DNA of 12,429 nucleotides, taken from positions 1 through 12,429 of the forward strand of contig JBJYWI010000066.1 in NCBI GenBank assembly GCA_046259385.1, in the 5' to 3' direction. Origin of the DNA: CAVWDI01 sp046259385 (GTDB lineage Bacteria; Chloroflexota; Anaerolineae; Anaerolineales; UBA4823). The number at the start of each line of letters is the position of its first letter. Within the stretch, counting starts at the first letter, position 1. The notes beneath the pieces are model-generated. The model was not told where the DNA came from, did not search any database, and saw only the letters and a list, made by a program, of their open reading frames with translations. Below, piece after piece: positions 6,978 through 12,429 of this stretch. The position numbers were made by a program, and so were the translations under genes.

Positions 6978-8453
6978 ATGGGCAAAATTAAAATAAATAT
7001 ATTGAACGACAATGTCAAATCAAAAATATTAGATGAAGGTTTGAGGGTTTTGATGGATCCGGGTGTGAAAATTGATAATGAGTCGGCTTTAAACCTTATC
7101 GCTGAGGCAGGAGGAAATGTCGAACGAAATAATTCTGTTGCCCAGATTCCAGAAAAGATTGTCTTTGATGCATTAAGAACGGTTCCGGATGAGTTTGATC
7201 TTTACAATTTACAGGGCATGCCTGTTGTAAAGTACGGTGGAAACAATATCCATTTTGATCCAGGGTCAACCGCGATTTTTTACCTCGACCCGGAAACCGG
7301 AAAACACCGCCAGGCTGTATCCGAGGACTTAATCAATTTTGTGAAAATTGTCGAAATGCTTCCCCAACTGGATGCTCAAAGTACCGCTTTTATTTGTACC
7401 GATGTGCCAGAAGAAATGGGTGACTGGTACCGTTTATACCTTGCATTGAACTTCATGAATAAACCGATCATTACCGGCGCATTTGGCAAAGAAACCTGGT
7501 GGGTTATGAAGGAAATGCTTTCAGTTGTATCTGGCGGGGATCATGAATTGGCTTTAAAACCGATTGCTGTTTTCGATGTGTGCCCGTCTCCACCACTTTC
7601 TTGGAGCGATTTAACCTGCCAGAATTTAATAGACTGCGCAAAAGCGGAAATTCCAGCTGAACTGGTTTCCATGCCGCTTGCTGGCGCCACTGCGCCGGTG
7701 ACACTTGCCGGCGCGGTTGTCCAGCATACAGCTGAAAATTTGAGCGGGATTGTCATACACCAGTTAGCCAACCCTGGAGCGCCGATTATTTGGGGTGGCT
7801 CACCTTCCATTTTTGACATGAAAAACGGTACAACACCGATGGGTGCAGCCGGGACATGGCTTATTGATGCAGCCTATGTAGAAATCGGAAAGAGTCTCAA
7901 CATTCCAACACATGTATATATGGGGATGAGCGATGCTAAAATTATTGATGCTCAATGCGGATTTGAGTCGATGGGCGGCGCGCTGGCTGCATCTCTTACT
8001 GGCGCAAATATGATTTCAGGCGCGGGTATGCTCGATTTTGAAAGCTGCCAGAGTATTGAAAAGCTTGTGATTGATGCAGAAATTATTGGTTTGGCAAAAC
8101 GGTTCGCTGAAGGCATTAAGGAACGTGAAGATCCGATTGGATTGGATTTGATTCAGGAGATGGGTCATCGTTCTGGGTACCTGGCAAATCCCCACACAAG
8201 AAAATGGTATAAAGAAGAGTTTTATATCCCCTCTGATGTTGTCGATCGTAGTTCTTATGATGCATGGGAATTAAACGGTGCAAAACCGGTTGAAGAACGA
8301 GCAGATAAACGCGTTGAAAAACTGATCCAGTATTACCAACAACCTGCATTTGACAAGGGTAAGCGCCGGGAATTGCAAAAGATTGCGGAAGTGGAAGCCA
8401 GCAAACATGGATTGAAATCATTACCATTCAAATATGCACTTAATGCTATGTGA
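6978..8453 (+). CDS. MttB-superfamily methyltransferase, non-pyrrolysine type (first of tandem pair)
   Basis: 491 aa, close to the roughly 495 aa of archaeal trimethylamine methyltransferase MttB. The superfamily moves a methyl group from a quaternary or tertiary amine (for example glycine betaine in MtgB) to the cobalt of a small corrinoid protein in the cytosol. Visible family features: the N-terminal segment with VLMDPGVKIDNESAL, the barrel segments MPLAGATAPVTLAGAVVQH (232-250) and PIIWGGSP, then SDAKIIDAQCGFE (318-330), SLTGANMISGAGML and the C-terminal RSSYDAWE. The frame is open without an internal TAG, so it does not carry pyrrolysine; by position the pyrrolysine column falls at or near C327/G328. 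The ATG at 6978 has only a weak AGG upstream. It starts the rightward gene set, divergent from the importer operon. No corrinoid protein or activase gene is nearby. Substrate not determinable from sequence. Confidence 0.88.
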   Translation: MGKIKINILNDNVKSKILDEGLRVLMDPGVKIDNESALNLIAEAGGNVERNNSVAQIPEKIVFDALRTVPDEFDLYNLQGMPVVKYGGNNIHFDPGSTAIFYLDPETGKHRQAVSEDLINFVKIVEMLPQLDAQSTAFICTDVPEEMGDWYRLYLALNFMNKPIITGAFGKETWWVMKEMLSVVSGGDHELALKPIAVFDVCPSPPLSWSDLTCQNLIDCAKAEIPAELVSMPLAGATAPVTLAGAVVQHTAENLSGIVIHQLANPGAPIIWGGSPSIFDMKNGTTPMGAAGTWLIDAAYVEIGKSLNIPTHVYMGMSDAKIIDAQCGFESMGGALAASLTGANMISGAGMLDFESCQSIEKLVIDAEIIGLAKRFAEGIKEREDPIGLDLIQEMGHRSGYLANPHTRKWYKEEFYIPSDVVDRSSYDAWELNGAKPVEERADKRVEKLIQYYQQPAFDKGKRRELQKIAEVEASKHGLKSLPFKYALNAM

Positions 8454-8519
8454 TAAAAATAATTGGTATTAAATCGTTGACCAGATATACGGAGAAATTG
8501 CAGAAATAAAAAGGACAAA

Positions 8520-9998
8520 ATGGAAAAAAGAATAAAAAGTGTCTCCAACCCAAAATTGAAACTGGAAGTATTATCTCCTCAAGAGGTCCAGAGCATACAT
8601 ACGGCAACTTTGGATTTAATCGAATCAGTCGGGATAAAATTCCCTTCCGACAAGGCGCTAGATATATTAGAGGATCATGGTGCAAATGTTGATAGGACAA
8701 CAAAAGTAGCACGCATTCCGGGAGACATCGTCGAAAAATTCATTGCATTAGCTCCGCCTGGTTATGATCTGGCAGCAATGGACCCTGAGCTTGATTTGTT
8801 GCTAGATGGTAACCACAGTTACCTTGGTACTGATGGTTGTGGAGTTGAAATAATTGATGTTTTTTCTGGTGAGAAGAGGCGATCGCTGAAAAAGGATGTG
8901 CAGGATGTTGCCAGGGTTGCGGATTATCTTGAGGAGATCGCATTTCACTGGGTAGCTCTTTCTGCCCAGGATTGTCCACCGGAAAGCCGGGGTTTGCATG
9001 AATTGGAAGCGGTTTGGTCGGTAAGTCAAAAACACCTCCAAACCGAGTCGATTGTTACTGAACGTGAAATGTTTGCGGCAGCAGAAATGGCAGCGGTCAT
9101 GGCTGGGGGAAGTGATGAATTAAGAAAAAGGCCGGTTCTTTCCATCATGCAGTGCACTTTAAGTCCACTGGGGCACGATGGTGGCAGTATTGAGGCGGGA
9201 CTTGTTTGTGCCAGGGCTGGCATTCCGGTAGGGTATATGACCATGGCTTCGTGCGGTTCCAGCGGACCTATCACTCTTGCTGGGAATCTGGTTGTGGGAA
9301 ATGCGGAGGTGATATCAGCTATGACACTGATGCAGATGGCAGCCCCAGGAAGCCCTTTTTATTATGCGGCTGCCCAAACATCAATCGATTTGAGAACAGG
9401 TGCATATACCGGAGGTGGACCGGAGGATTTTCTGTTTGGAGCCGCGACAAATGTCCTGGCAGATTTTTATAATATACCGCTTTCCATGGGAGCTTTTGCA
9501 ACAGGTGCCAAGGAACCAGATTGGCAGGCTGCGGTAGATAATAGTTTTTCTTCGTTTATGGCTGTTTCGACATTGTCCGATATGCTGCTCGGTGCTGGAC
9601 TGCTGCATGGATCGCGTATTTTTTCATTCGAAATGCTTTTGATGGATTCTGAAATATGGAGTATTCTGGAATCGATGTTTAAGGGGATTGTTGTTAATGA
9701 GGATACCCTGGCTGTAGATGTGATTAAAGAGGTTGGGCCTGGAGGGAATTTCCTAAGTCAAAAACATACCCGGAGTAATATGCGGAAACGCTGGCAGCCA
9801 AATTTAATGGATAGGCGATCATATGAAGCGTGGGAAAAAGATAAAGCTGGCGCCAGAAATTGGGCAAGAGAGAAAGCCCAGAAAATATTGAAGGAATATA
9901 AACCAGAACCCCTTGAACCAAATCTCAAAAAAGAGATCAACAGAATTATCCACCATCTTGAGAAAAATGAGCGAGAGTTGAATTCAAACTTAGACTAG
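8520..9998 (+). CDS. MttB-superfamily methyltransferase, non-pyrrolysine type (second of tandem pair)
   Basis: 492 aa, a paralogue of the preceding gene of nearly equal length but clearly divergent, so not a recent duplication. Family features: LDLIESVGIKFPSDKALDIL near the N-terminus, TMASCGSSGPITLAGNLVVGNAE (241-263), PGSPFYYAAAQTSID, then GAKEPDWQAAVDNSF (329-343), DMLLGAGLLHG, and the C-terminal RRSYEAWEKDK. The segment matching DAQCGFE of the first protein is DWQAAVD here, so the residues at the probable pyrrolysine column are Ala. No in-frame TAG is present. The ATG at 8520 has an AAGG Shine-Dalgarno 5-6 nt upstream. It follows the first gene by 66 bp and precedes azlC by 7 bp, so the four plus-strand genes probably form one transcript. 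It may act on a different methylated amine from its neighbour or serve as the second half of a two-component enzyme; neither is proven. Confidence 0.88.
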   Translation: MEKRIKSVSNPKLKLEVLSPQEVQSIHTATLDLIESVGIKFPSDKALDILEDHGANVDRTTKVARIPGDIVEKFIALAPPGYDLAAMDPELDLLLDGNHSYLGTDGCGVEIIDVFSGEKRRSLKKDVQDVARVADYLEEIAFHWVALSAQDCPPESRGLHELEAVWSVSQKHLQTESIVTEREMFAAAEMAAVMAGGSDELRKRPVLSIMQCTLSPLGHDGGSIEAGLVCARAGIPVGYMTMASCGSSGPITLAGNLVVGNAEVISAMTLMQMAAPGSPFYYAAAQTSIDLRTGAYTGGGPEDFLFGAATNVLADFYNIPLSMGAFATGAKEPDWQAAVDNSFSSFMAVSTLSDMLLGAGLLHGSRIFSFEMLLMDSEIWSILESMFKGIVVNEDTLAVDVIKEVGPGGNFLSQKHTRSNMRKRWQPNLMDRRSYEAWEKDKAGARNWAREKAQKILKEYKPEPLEPNLKKEINRIIHHLEKNERELNSNLD

Positions 9999-10005
9999 AT
10001 TTTGG

Positions 10006-10743
10006 ATGCGCCCACAATTTCCCGAATTCATATCAGGTCTTAAGGCTGTTCTTCCGATCCTTATTGGTGTAATTCCATTCGGGATGATTTACGGAGTGCT
10101 TGCCCTTGACGCCGGGATGCTGCCAGTTCAGGCTCAAGCCATGTCATCAATTGTATTTGCCGGTTCATCCCAATTCATAGCCACACAGTTAATCGGGGGC
10201 AGTGTAATTGGAATCGTAATTGTTTTGACGATTGTTATCGTTAATCTGCGCCATTTGCTTTACAGCGCATCTATTGCACCTTATTTTAAAAATCTATCCA
10301 AGACAAAGAAAGTGTTTCTGGCATATTTTTTAACGGATGAAGCTTACGCTGTAGCGATAGCGCATTTCAGAAGTCTAGATCGGGAGCAGTCCCATCAAAA
10401 GCAAGCTAAGAATAATTCAGAACATTTAATAATTCGTAGTAAATATAAATATTATTATTACTTAGGTGCTGGCTTTGGATTGTGGAGTATTTGGCAGATA
10501 TCCACTGCTGCAGGAATTTATCTTGGCGCAATAATTCCCGAAAGCTGGTCTTTGGATTTCACGCTTGCATTGACTTTAATTGCGCTGGTTGTCCCCACCT
10601 TTGAAGATCGAGCCAGCCTGATAGCAGCACTGGTTGCCGGATTGATTTCGGTGTTTGCCTTTACTATGCCATATAAGATAGGTCTGCTGGTAGCTGCATT
10701 TGTAGGAATTACAGCTGGTGTTTTTTTGAAAAAACGATTATGA
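10006..10743 (+). CDS. azlC: AzlC family branched-chain amino acid exporter, large subunit
   Basis: 245-aa integral membrane protein of the AzlC/BrnF family, which with AzlD/BrnE exports branched-chain and related amino acids. Family marks: PFGMIYGVLALDAG in the first helical hairpin, FAGSSQFIATQLIGG (51-65), VNLRHLLYSASIAPYF (79-94), FLTDEAYAVA (108-117) and YYLGAGFGLWSIWQ (151-164). A hydrophilic, AT-rich linker at about residues 120-148 is longer than the short loop usual between these conserved blocks. The start at 10006 lies 7 bp after the second MttB-like gene and has no good Shine-Dalgarno, so translation may be coupled. It overlaps azlD by 4 bp. Export of a demethylated amino acid product is an attractive but untested role. 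Confidence 0.92.
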   Translation: MRPQFPEFISGLKAVLPILIGVIPFGMIYGVLALDAGMLPVQAQAMSSIVFAGSSQFIATQLIGGSVIGIVIVLTIVIVNLRHLLYSASIAPYFKNLSKTKKVFLAYFLTDEAYAVAIAHFRSLDREQSHQKQAKNNSEHLIIRSKYKYYYYLGAGFGLWSIWQISTAAGIYLGAIIPESWSLDFTLALTLIALVVPTFEDRASLIAALVAGLISVFAFTMPYKIGLLVAAFVGITAGVFLKKRL

Positions 10744-11057
10744 ACCTATGGCTGATAATGATTGCCGCTGGAGTAATCACTTACGGTCTTCGTCTAATTT
10801 TTATCCTTTTGGTTGGAGATCGGGAAATCCCGGACGATATAAAAACCGGATTATACTTTGTACCTCCGACCGTTTTAACCGCAATTATTCTGCCAGAGGT
10901 TCTTTTCAGCGGTGATAAACTGCAACTAAATTTTGGAAATTTCCGCTTGATTGCGAGCATAATCGCAGTCTTTGTGGCATGGAAGACAAAAAGCCCGATT
11001 CTTACAGTTGCAGCTGGCATGATTATCCTGTGGGTCCTGCAAGCATTATTTATTTGA
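10740..11057 (+). CDS. azlD: AzlD family branched-chain amino acid exporter, small subunit
   Basis: 105-aa small membrane protein with about four helices, normal for AzlD/BrnE. Typical segments are ITYGLRLIFILL near the N-terminus, IPDDIKTGLYFVPPTVLTAIILPEVL in the middle and a C-terminal hydrophobic helix. The ATG overlaps the stop of azlC as ATGA, indicating coupled translation of the two subunits, which are thought to work as a complex. It is probably the last gene of the transcript begun by the MttB-like genes. Confidence 0.92.
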   Translation: MNLWLIMIAAGVITYGLRLIFILLVGDREIPDDIKTGLYFVPPTVLTAIILPEVLFSGDKLQLNFGNFRLIASIIAVFVAWKTKSPILTVAAGMIILWVLQALFI

Positions 11058-11078
11058 AAGCCTTATTTGTTGGCTTCA
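11055..11078 (+). terminator. Weak hairpin at the azlD stop
   Basis: TGAAAGCC (11055-11062) can pair with GGCTTCA (11072-11078) with one bulged A and a 9-nt loop. The left arm begins at the azlD stop codon. No T-run follows, so at best it is a poor intrinsic terminator, and the next gene 43 bp downstream could be reached by read-through. Confidence 0.25.
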
Positions 11079-11100
11079 ATCGGTTATTCTGTAACACATT

Positions 11101-12429
11101 GTGATCAGATTATCGGAACACCAGTTAGACGTCGTACAAAGACCGCTAGAAAGCAGTATTTTTCTTGAAGGTATTGCTGGTACAGGAAAAACAACAACTG
11201 CTGTTGAGCGCCTGCTGCTTTTAATGGAACAGGGTATTCCAGGAGATTCAATTCTCATTTTAATTCCACAGAGAACACTCAGTCGTCCATACTGGGATGC
11301 AATTCAGCACCCTGGAACAACTGCAGGGGGTGAAGTGACGATAGTTACAATTGCAGGTATGGCTCGAAGAATGATTGATCTTTTCTGGCCTGAAATCGTG
11401 GAAAAAGCTGGCTTCAATTCAAAAGGTAAACACCCGACATTCTTGACTCTGGAAACAGCACAGTATTTTCTATCAAAAATTATCAGACCTTTATTCAGGG
11501 AAGGGTTATTTGATTCTGTAACACTTGAAAGAAATAGGTTATACAGCCAGATACTTGACAACTTGAATAAATCTGCCCTGGTAGGTTTCAAATACACTGA
11601 AATAGGTTCAATGTTAGAAGCAGCCTGGAGCGGAGATCCTGGTCAGTTAAATGTGTATACAGATGTCCAAAAAAGTGTAAATATTTTTAGAAGTTACTGT
11701 CTTGAAAATAACCTCCTTGATTATTCACTTCAGGTGGAAATATTTAATCAACACATCATTGATTTACCAGCCTTTAAATATTTATTTAATAGAACATATA
11801 AACATTTGATTGTAGATAATATTGAAGAAGATACTCCAATTACGCATAATATCATCCGGTTATGGGCTTCAAAAATGCAATCATTTATGTTTGTATTCGA
11901 TTCCAATGCTGGATTCAGAAATATTTTGGGCGCTGACCCTGACTCGGCATACAAGCTAAAAGAACTATGTAAAATTGCATTTCAATTTGATTCTTCTTTT
12001 GTAACATCACAGGAAATTGAAAGCTTAAATTTTTTGTTAGCCCAACATATCAAACCAGGCGAGATAATTCATCCCCTCGATAATCAAAAACCTATATCTT
12101 CTGGTACCCGCAACAGTGCTCATGGCGCGTTTGAAATTAGTTTTACAAGGTATTTTCCAGAGATGCTTGATTGGTCGGTTGAGTTGGCTCATAGCTTAAT
12201 CATGAAAGGCGCCCTGCCAGGTGAGATTGTCCTCATTGCTCCATATATATCAGATTCACTGAGTTTTATGTTGTCGGAGAGGTTTGAAAGCAGAAATATT
12301 CCATTTTATACACACAGACCTTCTCGTTCACTACGGGATGAGCCAGTGGTCAGATGTTTGTTAACTTTGATTGCGCTTGCTTACCCGGAATGGGATTACA
12401 AGCCAACAAAACCTGAAATAATCAATGTG
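11101..12429 (+). CDS. UvrD/AddB-like P-loop helicase-family protein, 3' end outside the window
   Basis: An open frame of 443 codons runs off the window. An in-frame TAA at 11092-11094 makes the GTG at 11101 the first normal start; no clear Shine-Dalgarno precedes it, and the next ATG (11224) lies after Walker A, so the GTG start is preferred. Helicase-like motifs in order: Q-motif LSEHQLDVV (4-12), Walker A GIAGTGKT (24-31), motif Ia ILILIPQRTLS (51-61), motif Ib TIAGMARRMI (83-92). The Walker B region is LIVDN followed by IEEDTP (236-246), where UvrD has DE..QDT, so the usual catalytic Glu is Asn240. The motif III/IV region is FVFDSNAGFRNILGADP (264-280), without the usual GDxxQSIY. An intact Walker A with degraded later motifs recalls AddB-type subunits of recombination nucleases. 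A C-terminal nuclease domain may lie outside the window. It is probably a DNA repair/recombination gene unrelated to the methylamine genes. Confidence 0.75.
   Translation, partial: MIRLSEHQLDVVQRPLESSIFLEGIAGTGKTTTAVERLLLLMEQGIPGDSILILIPQRTLSRPYWDAIQHPGTTAGGEVTIVTIAGMARRMIDLFWPEIVEKAGFNSKGKHPTFLTLETAQYFLSKIIRPLFREGLFDSVTLERNRLYSQILDNLNKSALVGFKYTEIGSMLEAAWSGDPGQLNVYTDVQKSVNIFRSYCLENNLLDYSLQVEIFNQHIIDLPAFKYLFNRTYKHLIVDNIEEDTPITHNIIRLWASKMQSFMFVFDSNAGFRNILGADPDSAYKLKELCKIAFQFDSSFVTSQEIESLNFLLAQHIKPGEIIHPLDNQKPISSGTRNSAHGAFEISFTRYFPEMLDWSVELAHSLIMKGALPGEIVLIAPYISDSLSFMLSERFESRNIPFYTHRPSRSLRDEPVVRCLLTLIALAYPEWDYKPTKPEIINV

Noticed and set aside
8454..8519. Internal promoter between the two MttB-like genes (TTGACC at 8477-8482)
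   Set aside because: No acceptable -10 box follows at 16-18 bp.
6978..9998. Pyrrolysine-containing trimethylamine methyltransferase
   Set aside because: Both MttB-like frames run full length without an in-frame TAG, so they do not encode pyrrolysine.
1..12429. Mobile element, CRISPR array, tRNA or prophage content
   Set aside because: No transposase or integrase frames, regular spaced repeats, cloverleaf sequences or phage genes were found.

Overview
The window looks like ordinary chromosome from an anaerobic or facultative environmental bacterium of moderate, slightly AT-leaning composition. The best guess is Chloroflexota, Anaerolineae-like. That placement is inference. It rests on the solute-binding lipoprotein whose Cys is followed by a long Glu/Pro/Ala repeat linker, the DxDxDG insertion in the DppB-type permease, and the combination of MttB-like, DUF364 and AzlCD genes. 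No rRNA, tRNA, CRISPR array, insertion sequence or phage gene was found.

Layout. (1) 46-786, plus strand: a DUF4213/DUF364 protein, a putative metal-chelating or metal-cofactor-related fold. It converges on the next block. (2) 827-6712, minus strand: a complete five-gene dipeptide/oligopeptide-type ABC importer, transcribed from about 6.9 kb leftwards. The order is solute-binding lipoprotein, DppB-type permease, DppC-type permease, DppD-type ATPase, DppF-type ATPase. A strong hairpin separates the binding-protein gene from the permease genes. (3) 6713-6977: a 265-bp divergent regulatory region with candidate back-to-back promoters, a 13-bp palindrome and an unexplained near-perfect Shine-Dalgarno sequence on the minus strand. 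(4) 6978-9998, plus strand: two tandem, divergent members of the MttB (trimethylamine/quaternary-amine methyltransferase) superfamily, both without an amber/pyrrolysine codon. (5) 10006-11057, plus strand: an AzlC/AzlD amino-acid exporter pair that follows the second MttB-like gene after 7 bp. (6) 11101 to the window end, plus strand: the 5' part of a UvrD/AddB-like P-loop protein with a good Walker A motif and a degenerate Walker B motif.

Working hypothesis (inference): blocks 2 to 5 form one catabolic locus. A methylated amine or betaine-type compound, possibly amino-acid or peptide derived, is imported by the Dpp-type transporter. One or both non-pyrrolysine MttB homologues demethylate it onto a corrinoid protein encoded elsewhere, and the demethylated amino acid may leave through AzlCD. 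No corrinoid protein, RamA-type activase or methyl-corrinoid:folate methyltransferase gene is present in the window, so these would have to be supplied in trans. The substrate cannot be read from the sequence.
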